A DNA stretch of 64,000 bases. It comes from Hydractinia symbiolongicarpus. Its lineage: Eukaryota; Cnidaria; Hydrozoa; Anthoathecata; Hydractiniidae. Shown piece by piece: positions 49,040 through 60,192 of the stretch. A model generated the notes under the pieces. The model saw nothing but the letters and a program-made list of their open reading frames with translations, did not search any database and was not told where the DNA came from. Made by a program: the position numbers and the translations under genes. The stretch covers positions 28,369,828-28,433,827 of the forward strand of contig NC_079876.1 in NCBI RefSeq assembly GCF_029227915.1, in the 5' to 3' direction. Each line of letters begins with the position of its first letter. Position 1 is the stretch's first letter.

Positions 49040-49510
49040 TGCATATTCTGAAGTGTGCAAAGACGTTGAAACAGAGCCAGGTGTGGAACCGTTGACTGGT
49101 GGGGAAATTGCATCCAACAATCAACAAGACGAGGCTCGTGTTGACATTGCAGCCAGAGAATTTTGGTGCTATGGACAGAGAGTGTATTTTGATGTGGGCT
49201 ATTCAACCCACAAGCTCAATGCTATAGCAATATTTCTATGGAAAAAGCGTAAGACACGAAGGGAAAGTCGAAGAAAAGAGCATGTAATGATAGAATCATA
49301 CACACTGTAAATGGTTCGTTCAGACCACTCGTTTTTAGCCACTGAAGGAATGGGACGGAAGTGTCAAAATTTGCGCTAAGTTACCAGAGCATACATCACT
49401 GAAGAAGAACAACGGATTTAGTGAAACTGTTAGTTATGTACGAACAAGAGTTAATTAGTCTGCTGAGATGATGATTCTGCCCATCCGTGGATCACGCACA
49501 CACAAAAAGT
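49040..49510 (+). mobile_element. Retroelement-type C-terminal domain fragment
   Basis: The frame reads VCKDVETEPGVEPLTGGEI, then EARVDIAAREFWCYGQRVYFDVGYS, and after frame changes NGSFRPLVFSATEGMGRKC. The pattern 'v..e..lqplTG......AR.Di.argFW......FFDvrv....' and '.g.ftPLvf...GGmG.ec' recurs in many cnidarian repeat-encoded proteins downstream of reverse transcriptase, where the 'D....FDV' core suggests a restriction-enzyme-like nuclease. The nuclease call is an inference. This copy is short and broken. Confidence 0.4.
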
Positions 49511-50681
49511 GGAGATTTATTGAGATGCCCGATATCGAACTAGTGCAAAAAGAAGCAGATGCTCTCTGATAACTCAATCCTGATTATTATTTGTAGAATT
49601 GAAGTTTCAACTTTTAAATGTTTAGTTTTATCTTTCCAGGCTCGGTTCTATATGTGTTTTTTTCATTGTAATATTGTGGTTCTCCGTAAATTATAAATCT
49701 GTAAAAAATCTGTTTTATGGGGCGAAATCCCGTGGCGTACCTCCTCATGGTGGACCTTGTTACGTATTTGTTGTATTACTTTATATTAGTAAAAATGAAA
49801 AAAGTATTAAAATGTTCCTACCTTTTTCAAAACTAAGCCAACAGATGTGTCTCAGGTAATTCTTTCATATAATTTTCTACAACTGTGTAGCCATGTAATT
49901 TGAGTTAACTTATACTTATATCTTTTATTCACATGTTTATGTTTATACTTTTATCAAGCCTTATGTTTTTACATACTTTGTTTTTAATTAAAAAAATATT
50001 TTAAGAATTACACACAGTCATAACAATTTTTTTTTTCTGATTTTTAATTTGTGACTTTCTTTTAAAAAAATAACTAAAAAAATTGTTATTACCTAAGTTT
50101 CTATTCACCCCACACTTCACCTTTACTCAAGACATAGATTACTGAAATATATCTATAGACATTATTACCCATAAATCTCTAAGTTCTGTACTAAGATGGT
50201 CCTGTCTGTTGTGTACGAATAAAGTAATGTTGAAAATTCAAACTAAAAGTCGTGGTCAATTATGTTTCTTACTTTTTTACTTTACTTAAATTAAAAATAC
50301 AACAATTTTGTGTACTTACAAAAAATGAAGACTTAAAATGGGTGCTGTTTTGCAGATCATGATCACTGCTAACCCTCTATTTTTTCCTTTTAGTCAAACA
50401 ATACAAAATTAGAATGGCACAATACGTAGTGGAGGATATTGTTACGGAGAGAAGTGTGGAAGAGGGCAGTGTCTAGGAAAGTGTATGGAGAATGAAAGCG
50501 TTGTAGAAAAGAAAAGTGATGTGGAGAAAGAAGGTTGTACAGATGTAAGAATCCATTGTAACCATACATCAAAGATATTTTATATCTCAAAATACAAGAT
50601 TTAAATTACCTATCTTATAGTTAATATCTTAATAAAAGTATGTAACAAGAACACGAAATTACTTCTTTATTTTGACTTAGA

Positions 50682-50714
50682 AAGAATAAAAATTACAAAG
50701 TGCACGCACAATGA
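50682..50714 (+). repeat. 33-bp direct repeat, left copy (partner 55639-55671)
   Basis: AAGAATAAAAATTACAAAGT... differs at one base from 55639-55671. The two copies bracket the nuclease-USP element and the Mutator-like relic. Confidence 0.8.
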
Positions 50715-50861
50715 AAAAAGGGTTTCGACTCATATTCCTAAACCAAGGTACCCAAAATGTCTAGCTGAGTCACCTCAAAAGAGGTCTGCGAGCAGTCTTC
50801 AGCAGGAACTAGACATTTCTTTCATCCGTAACTTCTCATCTGTCGTATTCTGTACAACCTT

Positions 50862-51200
50862 GTGTGATTGGGGTAAGAAGTGGAGTCGTCACACTCCAAA
50901 GATAAGACCAGTGGAGTCAAACCCTCTTGCTGACATAATTTTTTTTTTGTTTTTCTGATTTTGTTTTTTGTTATTTCCTTTTTGACTGGGGTAATAAGCG
51001 GAGTCGTCACTCTCCAAAGATAGGACCTGGTACAGTCAAACCCCCTTGCTGGCGTAATTTTTTTTTTGTTTTTTGCTTTTATTTTGACTGGGGTAATAAG
51101 TAGGGTCGTCATTCTCCAAAGACAAGACTACAAAAAAAAAAAAAATAAATAAATAAAAAAAAATAAAAGAAATAAGAATAGTCAAAACCCCTTGCTGACA
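50862..51200. repeat. Three-copy minisatellite of about 100-120 bp
   Basis: Units start at about 50865, 50985 and 51080, each with GA(T/C)TGGGGTAA(T/G)AAG, GTCGTCA, TCCAAAGA(T/C)A(A/G)GAC and AGTCAAACCC(C/T)CTTGCTG followed by a poly-T run. They lie just downstream (minus sense) of the nuclease-USP frame, where the 3' tail of a non-LTR element would be. A related single unit is at about 55215-55290. Confidence 0.75.
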
Positions 51201-51230
51201 TAAGCCGGAAGTTGTTGTACTGACTGCAAT

Positions 51231-53363
51231 TTACCTAACCTCTTCAAGAAAAAGGATGTAAGGTTGTACACCATTAAGCAAGCTTTGTTTGCAAGGGACC
51301 ACTGCTCTGTCGCTGCAATGAAACCACTTACCATGCACTTGGTTATAAGCAACAGTAGTGTAACTGCCATTGTTCAAATTTCCAGAGTGGTTAATTACAG
51401 CCCTTAAGTTGTAGTGCTTGCGACAAGAGACTTCACTGTCTACAGTGACAGGTATAGAAACGGTGCCCGGGTAAGATGTGACAGGAGAACAAACCTTAGA
51501 CACAAGACCTTTGTGATTGGCAAAGCGCTTTAATTGCAGAACCAAAATTGAACTGCACTCTGCGACCTCTTTTTCAACTGTTGCAGTTTGGTAACTATTG
51601 CAGTAGTAACAGAAGTACGAGTTGACACCTGACAATTCTTCGCTCTCCAAACAATTAACTACTGAAGATTGTACAGTCGATGTCAAGGGCATTGGAAGAA
51701 ATGGACTTTATTGCTCAGAGGTGCTAATATTATTGCAAGCGCTGCAAGTAGTGCAGATTTTCACGCGAGTGTTGAATAATCTACCTAAGAAAGCAAAGGC
51801 TAAGGACAACTCTGGTATGAGATACTCAAGAATCTCTAGGGCATCTTGCTGAGAGAACAGATTAAAAGTAGCACCCCTTGAATTAGAAACATGTTCTTTT
51901 AATGCATTTAGAAATGAAGAAGTGTTCACTGGAACCTTGGAGGAGGATAGTTTACGTAGAATACTTACAAAACTTTTACCTATCGGCATATTGGAATCAT
52001 TTGCAAATATGGCTGTGGCGACTGCGGGTAACACATAAAAACATTGCAAGATGGAATTGATGTAACATGTGTTGGCCAAATTTAGCAAGCCGCTGTTGCT
52101 GCCTAGTGATTCTTGTGCAGGCAAGGTAGTGAAGCTCTCTGTTACTCCCTGGCGATTCATGTGCTTCAAGCTAGTGGTCGAAGTTGCTTGTGACTTGGAT
52201 GATTTCTTTGAAACAGTTGGTATCAATTGAGCGGTATGCTGTGGATCCCTACCAGGATGAATCCAAGGCAAAGAATCTCGAGATAGCCAGATGTAAAACG
52301 ACGATCGCATAGATGACTCAGTAAGAGATTTCAGAGTGGAACGCACAGACATGTTAGAATAGCCGAGGCGACGGAGGCAGATTCTAACTGTTTCGGAACA
52401 AAATCCTCTAGCTCCTACTTCAACAGCAAAGAAATGCACAGACCAATTGTTTAATCTCATGACGGAACAAAGTGACGAGTATTTATCAACCTTAACTCCA
52501 TGCCAAGTCTCCATGTTCTCTTCGCATGGGCAAGTTAATTCAAGGATAATTACAGTTTTGGTCATGACAGAAGTTAAAAGTATGTCCGGACGAAGTTGCG
52601 TTACAGCAAGATAAGGTGGTACTATTAAGGTTGAATCTAAGTCTGACAATAATCTCCAATCAGAGGCCAGGTGAAGCATACCTTGAATTTTTGAACGCCT
52701 TTTGGTGGGAAGACGTTTACCAGCTGGAACAAAGGATATTTTATGACATCTAGATGGTTTTGCTGGCTCATAATCGAATAAGAACTTCTCAATGGCTGTC
52801 ACTAACACACGTAGAACAGTGTCGTGGCGGTACGTAAATCTACCTTGTGAAAGGGCTAATTTACAAGCGCCTAAAATGTGGGACACGTTGCAAGAGGGTT
52901 TTTTACATAGGGTGCAGCGTTTGTCATTTTGAATTCCCCACTTGACAAGATTTGTAGGAGAAAGAAGCGTGTCATATGTTGCGCCGATGCAAAACGAAGA
53001 TAAACTTTGCGGCAGAGACAGTAGGTTCTTCCAAGAAAGATCGTATTTAATAAACGAGCACCATTTAGTCCAGTTACCTTGGACATGAAGCTGAACAGCT
53101 TCCTCATTGTCCTGCACAACATCTGATACAAGTTTGCGGTAAGAATGGGTACCAATTGCTGGGACACTCTTATGGCTTACCAGTCCCAAGCCTGCTCTAC
53201 CAAACTGGTGGAAACCAAGTATTTTCTTGAACTCGAGTTGACTCTCTGCTGAGTTTACTGTTTGATCTACCTTCCAGTGTCCAGCCTTTAAGTCTGGAGG
53301 AGAGTCTGAGACTAAAGGATCAGCCGAATCTCGGAGGAGAAGATGACCGCTGATCTTATCAGA
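51231..53363 (-). CDS. Retroelement endonuclease domain fused in frame to a USP deubiquitinase domain
   Basis: On the minus strand the frame is open from 53363 to a TAA at 51710-51708, then continues in the same frame to 51231. The N-terminal part (SQLEFKKILGFHQFGRAGLGLVS, LGYSNM) matches the segment that follows reverse transcriptase in a cnidarian retroelement family. It includes a CTLCKKPSCNVSHILGACK zinc-type cluster and a restriction-enzyme-like nuclease core, RPDILL...ILELTCPCE...KYSSL...VEVGARGF. About 350 residues in, a USP domain begins: GLLNLANTCYINSILQCF with the catalytic Cys codon at 52067-52065, then FSQQDALEILEYL. After the TAA come a C-x2-C zinc pair, LVLQLKRF and the C-terminal box YNLRAVINHSGN...GSYTTVAY...SDRAVV. 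The catalytic His expected in 'GHYt' is Ser. No reverse transcriptase lies upstream, so the copy is 5' truncated. The single TAA and lost His suggest it is inactive. Confidence 0.7.
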
Positions 53364-53819
53364 TTACAGTACAGAGGATAGACTTTTTAAAGGTAACGGG
53401 CATGGCGATGAAGCGGAATACAAACTTATGTTAGAAATAGAGTGATGGAGCCTCAGTCACTTTCTTATGAAGAAAGAAAACTTTTGTTCTAGTGAAACAA
53501 TACGAGATATCGGAACTTCGTAAATTATAAAAGGCCATCGTATTCGGGGAATTAGAAGATGATGCAAAAACCACACTTTGTGAATGCCTATATGGGAAGA
53601 CTTATCTATGAGTTTGATTTGCTCTACAGCATTAACAATAACCTGTTGGATAACAGCTGAATCTCACAATGTTGAATTTATCGTCCGGCCAAGAAACTTA
53701 ACTGGGTTTGCGTGAATAGATGGGATCGGTTCTTGCAGGACACAAAAAGGAGACTGATCTTAAACTTTTCCATTAGCTATAACAATGCTTCGTGAAATAT
53801 TTTAAATTTATTGAAAAAC

Positions 53820-54712
53820 ATATCTGCAGCATTAATCATAAGGTTCAGCAAGAGCAATGTTTCATGGCATCAGAAAAAAAGATCGTCAATTGCGGTCTCA
53901 ATATTTCATTGGTGATGGTGATTCCAAGTCACATGCTGATATTGTAGAGAAAGATCCCTATGATGGGATTGTGGTAGAAAAGCTGGAATGTATTGGTCAC
54001 ATCCAAAAGAGAGATTGGTGGGGGGCTGCGGAAGTTAAAATCGACAAATGGGGAAAAACTTTAGTCGGAAAGGGTTGTCTTACGGAAAAAAAATTATAAA
54101 CAAGCTGTAGAACTATTGTGGTATTGCAGTGACAGGAAAAACAGTTTGCGAAATTAAAAAAGCCATTGCTGCTGTACTTTTTCATTGCATTGATGCTGGC
54201 GATCCAGAAGTAAGCCACAGAATGTGCCCACGTACTCCCGACACATGGTGCACATATGAAGCCGATAAAATCAATGGCACAAGTAAACATGTTACCAAAG
54301 CTGCTATTAAACCCATTTTCATCAGTTTAAGTGATGATGATCTTCTCAAGCGCTGTTTACATGGCAAAACACAAACAATAATGAGTCCTAGAATGGCATG
54401 ATTTGGAAACGCTGCCCAAAAGATGTTTTCGTGAGCAAGGAAACTGTGGAAATTGCTGTTGCATCAGCAATTTTCTGGTTTTAATAATGGTGCTTTAGGA
54501 ATGCGAAAATTGCTTGAGTTCTATAATTTTTAACTATATTTAACAATATAACTTTTGCAAAGGCGATGATATTGGTTGGTTAGATATTATAGAGCAAAGT
54601 GTACACCAGTGACAAAGAACAGAAGAAAGCAACTGAGGGCACAAAAAATGGTTTTATTGATAAGACTGAAGAAAAAGAACGGATCAAACACGGTGCTGGT
54701 TTACTTTGAGGA
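53820..54712 (+). mobile_element. Mutator-like transposase-domain relic
   Basis: The frame FHGIRKKDRQLRSQYFIGDGDSK, then PYDGIVVEKLECIGHIQKRDW, fits the Mutator-like transposase domain common in arthropod and cnidarian repeats ('GDsdsk....py....v.K.eCvgHvqkR'). After a poly-A frameshift and a TAG at about 54110, it continues as CGIAVTGKTVCEIKKAIAAV, then HRMCPRTPDTWCTYEADK, IKPIFISLSDDDLLKRCLHG, and a basic C-terminus near 54620-54712 (RRKQLRAQK). The 'N..e..N...W' segment expected after 'RC..G.TQ' is damaged. The first Asp (GDGDSK) is retained. No terminal inverted repeats were found. Confidence 0.65.
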
Positions 54713-56260
54713 TATTTTCAGTTTTTAATTTTTATTATTAGGAATTATAACTTTTGATGATAAGTGATAAAACAGCTGGCTGTTGTGATATAGCTTGTCT
54801 AATGACGGCTGGTTAGATATTATAGTGGTTGTAACTCTCCGAAGATTCTGCACAATGGCAAAACCCTCCCTTTTTACAAGGATTCTCTCAGAAAAAATTG
54901 ACCATTAAACAGGACGCATAAAACAGTGGAAAAGCACAAAACACTAAAAAAAAAAACATAAAAAGACAACAAACAAAACAATTAGGCAATTCAAACTGAA
55001 TTAACAGGCACACTTAAAACTTATTATGACAAAACTATCCTTACACGGATAAATCTTAGAATAATTCCTAACGGAACAAAAGTAAACTAAATCAGGCAAA
55101 GATCTGCGCGTCAGACTTGTGAACCTGGCTGTAGCTTTAAAAGGGTTAAAGGCGCCCAACACTCAGCCTTACAGAGATCATTGCTGTGGCATGTCAACCT
55201 AATGACAGTGCCAGGCTGTCATAACTGGGGTGATTGCGTGGGCGTCAAATCACGAAGATAAGATAAGAATATCAAACCCCCTTGCAATATCAACTGATCG
55301 ATTTTGTGATGCTGTGGTTAAGATTCCACGAAATAATTGTTTATGTCGTGCGTACTGATGGGCAGTCCTTGAAGCTATTTTGCATGTCATTGTTTCTAGG
55401 GCAAAACTTTCTTTGTGTTTGAATGTATGTATCTAGTAATTCTAAAAATGTTGTTATTCACTTTTGGAAATAGTTTTTCATCAATTCTGCATAAATTGTT
55501 TGGTAAATTTTTAGTATGTATAATTTTAAACGTGGTTTTCTAAGAATATTGTTTTTTAAAAAGCTGCGTAGCATGACTTTTGAACGGTTTAACAGATTAG
55601 TCTAAGATTTTAAAAGAGCATTGTTCTATATAATTTCTAAGAATGAAAATTACAAAGTGCACGCACAATGATAAACTCGACCAGTTAAGTCTTAAAATTT
55701 AAATTCTAGAGGTTTTGCTCCTCTAAAGAATATGCTCATATAAAGGAACACAATTCTTCCTTTTAATGTTTTCGCTTGTACGGTTAGTGCTAAAGCCTTG
55801 AAACTGATACAGCAACTAGATATAACCAATGTTAGACTACTGTCAAAATTCCAAGGTCCTAGCATATGCACTTTTTGAGTTATGTTGCGCAGCCAAACCG
55901 TTCTTTTTGGCGGTCCACAGACCAATTTAAGGGACCTGGGACCAAAATTTTCAATTTTTCTAAAATATTTGAAAATGATGTAAGCATATCTATGTTGGTG
56001 CTAAATTTAAAAAAAAATAATGAATAATGAGGAAATTAGTTTTAATAGTGGTTTACCACCTTAATATTTTGCTTAACGACAAGTAGAGAAAAATGTGGAT
56101 CTTAATGGCGTGATAACTTGTAACTCTGACTGTAATCTTAAACATGTTTTACAGTATACCCAACCCATCCGCGCCAAAAGATTTAATGATATTCATAAAA
56201 CGCAAATTTGCCGTGTCTTTTATGATTATCATTAAAAAGTTATAAAAACGTTCATCAACA
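54713..56260. other. Non-coding stretch with a relic repeat unit
   Basis: Apart from a single unit resembling the 50.9-kb minisatellite (about 55215-55290: CTGGGGTGATTGCGTGGGCGTCA ... CAAACCCCCTTGC) and the right 33-bp repeat, nothing is identifiable. Confidence 0.4.
55639..55671 (+). repeat. 33-bp direct repeat, right copy (partner 50682-50714)
   Basis: One mismatch (G for A at the seventh base) relative to the left copy. The flanking sequence outside the repeat does not match. Confidence 0.8.
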
Positions 56261-56320
56261 ACCGTGTACGCTATTACATCCATCACTCACCGTGTTGAAT
56301 ATTGGCCTACAAGTGAAAGC

Positions 56321-59300
56321 ATGTCCAAAGGAACAGGAACTTTCAAAATGGCTTCACGTGTGTCTACCGCATCTGAAAATGAATCCTCATCCACAATGAC
56401 AACGTCAACGTCTTCATCGACTGCTAATAAAAAAGGTAAAAAAATTTTCCTGATTGAAGCAACAAGTGAAGGCTGAGCTTTATTGTGAAGAAAACACGTT
56501 CTTTCGTGATAACTTTTCTTGCCGCCTTTTGTTTTTAATGAAAAGTACACATAAGTTGTATCTTATTATTATTAATGTTTCCTGAAAATTTGAAAGAAAT
56601 TGATACGAAAGAAGTTAAAAAACTTGAGAAAACACGCTTTCGTCTCTAACAAACTCTTATAAAAAAACGTTATTTACCTCCATTTCCGATATTGTAAAAC
56701 GATGGAGAGCCGTAGGAATTCATGTACAATTGAATTATCGTAAAAGTGTATTGCGACTTTATAGATGAATTCCGTTGCTTACATTTCCAGCAGCAGCCTT
56801 TTTTGGCTCTGGCATTGGTGTGGCATGAAAATTTTTTGCGGCACTAGGTGAAGCAAAGTTATTTTCAGTCCATTTCGTTACACAAAGGCATTGTTTTGTT
56901 GGGACTTGAATGCGAATAAATTAGAAATCCACACTCGATAATAGTTTAAAACCTCAAACGATGTTCCCATAACAAAAAATTGACAGGAAAAGACCTCTCT
57001 TCTCCAAATTCTAGCATCTTTTTTCCTACCACGCTAATTCCAGAGCCAAAGAGCTTAATGAAATTAATCTATGTTTTTGCGTACCTACTTTGCTATTGAG
57101 GTTGCCGACTCACCATAAAAAGGCATAAAAAATTGGGAATCTTTTGGGTAAGTTTGGTGTTTTTAAAAAACCTCCAAATTTCACTTAAAAAAGCCTGCAT
57201 CCATTTGAAAAGTTAAAAAAAAACATTGTGTGATGTGGAATTGTGTGTGCTAGACTTTCCTAGTTACAGGAATGTTACTTACATTACACTTTATTAAGAG
57301 CAGGACACTGAGCCTTGTATCTAAAGAGTCCTTCATCTAATCTTGATAAAAAAAATAATGGTAAATCCATAGCGATGTTGTATATAATGAACCTAGTTTG
57401 TTGGCGTATATACAGTTCTCAAAAAAGGCTTCATTTGGTACAATGTCCTCGATATATTATAGTAAACTGCGGTATGCGGATGTTAAAAGCTAATACAGTG
57501 TTCCTTTAAAAAATTCTGTATGTTCTTGGTTTCACAGCTTAATAATGTCATGTCTAACAATGTAGCTAATATGTTCTGTAAATTATAAAAAACAAGTAAA
57601 CGAAGTTGTTGTGCCACGGGTGGAGTTTTTTTAGTAAAAAAGTAAAAGGATTATGTTTAAGTTTAGTAGAGAGGGGTCTGGCAATATTTCTCAAGACAAA
57701 CACCAAAATGGTTTGTTGATAAGATAAACAATTTTTAACCATTTTTTATCCTTTTCGTCTTTTAGATGGAGAAACAACACAAAATCATCGAAAAAAAGTT
57801 TCTGTGCACTATGCCATTAGATTTAAGGTCAGTATTTTTATCTTTCCTTTGTTCATATTTTTATGGACGAGCTCTGTGATGATTTGATACATACTGCCTA
57901 ATTCAGTAAATACCGAGTTCAGCAAAAAATGTTGAATAAGAATGCTTGATATAGAATTTGAGAAACTGTTGTTGTAGCAAGTCTGTCTTTTCTAATCCTA
58001 TTTATTTAGAAATGTTTTGAATGCAATGAAAAAAATGAAGTTGGCCGCAAGAACTGTAAATCTTGTGGCAAGGTGTTTGATAAGAAGAAAACATTAAGCC
58101 ATACTATTCCAGTTGGAAAAACAAATGTGACTGCACAAAAAAACATTATCCAGAAAAGGGTGTGTAGCATATGTTCTGGCTTTCTGACATTGTAACTTTG
58201 TTTTTGTATATGGCTTTTGTTTGGATTACCAGTAAATATGCCAGTTATGCACCACATTTTTTGTGTCTGCACAGTTATGAAAAGTGATTCATTGATTTAA
58301 ACATATTTGAATAATGATTATTATTATTGATTATAAAACATATTTAATATCATTTAGCTTCTCGGACTCAATCAGCAACACAACTATAACTCTTTTGTTG
58401 TGTACATTCGCAAGGGTAAGAGGAACACAGTAGTTGATTCTTATGCCACACCTGGATTTTCAGAGAGTTTTCTTGGAACTACAGACAACCAGACGGAGTA
58501 CGGAAATTTTTTAATGAGAGCTGTGCGTGGCCATTTTAAAAGTAAATCTTTTTGCTATTATTAGTGTCTCACTTTTATTGTTACTTATTAAATATATATA
58601 TATTTGGGATACAGATTACAATTCTTCCAACATAATGGTAACAGCAATGTTGAAATTGGTAGTAAGTCACCTTAACACCTTTTGGATGTGGAAGGTGATG
58701 GTAATTTAGAACTTGAAAGTGGACAGCAATCCAGTAACCACGAACAGCAAGTGGATGAAGTACCACAACAATCAGAGAGTACAGAACAACAAGCAAATAA
58801 TGCTCCTCAAGGTATAGCTAGAATTAATCCCATCTTCTATTATTTTAATAAATATATATTTGAAGAAGAAATGATAAATACTTTTACTAGAAATTTTTGT
58901 AACTCGTTATTAATCATTGATAATTGGTTAATTCTTCATTGTGAACTTAAAAATTGCATTTGTGCAATGATTTATTTTAATTTTTTATAACTTCATCTTT
59001 TGTGCAAGGACTATCTGGTATGTTTATATTTTATGTATTTTACTTAAGAAGTTGATTGTTATGTAAAAAAAAAACTAATTAATTAAAATGTTATAATTGT
59101 AGTCTGTCCCTTGTTTTAACTCTGAAATACACTAATGCAAGTTCACTGAAGTGTGACTGCGATTCCTATAACGATCTTGTTCAACTGATCTCAAATTTTT
59201 AGTGATTTCCAAAAAAGAAATCTAGGTAGGGGATGTTTTTCCAGTGTATTCCCAACCGGATGATCCAGAAGAATTTTGGCTTTTTCGAGTTGCAAAATGG

Positions 59301-59507
59301 TCAGCAAGGAAAGTGGAAGGTGCTTGGTTAAATAAAGTGAATGAAAGAGAATATGCGAACAGCTATAATGCCAAAATATTATGGAAAAATTTAGTTCGAC
59401 CAGGATCATCCATTACCATACTTTACAAGCTTGAAGTTATTTCAGCAAATGGAATGTTCACAATATCTGAACAATGCAATGATGCATTAAAAGCACTTTG
59501 TAGATAA
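56321..59507 (+). CDS. Six-exon gene: Ser/Thr-rich N-terminus, zinc ribbon, unnamed C-terminal domain
   Basis: Exons: 56321-56435, 57766-57827, 58010-58159, 58358-58541, 58710-58811, 59245-59507. All phases agree (1, 0, 0, 1, 1) and the frame stays open to TAA. Exon 1 encodes MSKGTGTFKMASRVST and a serine/threonine-rich run. Exon 3 carries a four-cysteine zinc ribbon (CFEC...CKSC) and a basic stretch. Exon 4 (LLGLNQQHNYNSFVVYIRK) has an alpha/beta look. Exon 5 is Gln/Glu/Ser-rich and disordered. Exon 6 contains DDPEEFWLFRVAKWSARKV and NLVRPGSSITILYKLEVI, which looks folded. I do not recognise the full protein. A nuclear role is plausible from the zinc ribbon and low-complexity regions, but that is inference. 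The exon 5 acceptor (AATTTAG) is weak, so its start is tentative. No lesion was seen. Confidence 0.55.
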
Positions 59508-60192
59508 AGTATTTATTAAAGTATTTGTGTATTGAAAATGATATGAAGGATAAAAAGCTGCTTTTCAAGTTTTGTGAAATCTTTTCTTGTTCTTAAAATA
59601 TTATTTTCAATGCATGAATCTCATTTGCAAGTATATAAAGCTCTGATCTATAGCGGTGTCATGACATTTTTTCCAATTTTAAACCAACTTTTTATTTATT
59701 GATTATGCTTATAATCCTCTATGGTATGTTAAATCTACCCAAAACAATGTGATAGACCTTTTTAAGCGTGCATGTATTTTTTTATTTTTTTATAAAACTA
59801 GTTTTGTAAGGCGTGCTCAATATTTTTTAAAAAATCCTTTATTTGCGACTGAAAGTTTTTTAATCATTTTGAGCCTCGTGTTTCTCAAATTCATGTATAA
59901 GTTGCATGTACGTACGATTTAGAAGGTCTTGTTATATTTCCCAACTATTAAGCTGGCAATGTTTCTTTAAGTTTTTTCCCATTTAGGTCTCGTGTTTCTG
60001 AAAAATAGTATTTTTAAACTAAGGTGAAACTAAGCATGAGTTTAGACTGCAATATGAAAGTGTAGCGTTGTCTGTTGTTGTTCAGCATTTACTCATTATA
60101 CACAAGCCTATTCTGAAATTTTGAGCTACTGATCAAAACATATTAATGATTTTTCATTATCGTTTAGTGAAAATAAAACAAGCAATTCAGTA

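Noticed and set aside
51622-51852. Plus-strand frame opposite the USP region.
   Set aside because: Antisense shadow of the minus-strand nuclease-USP frame.
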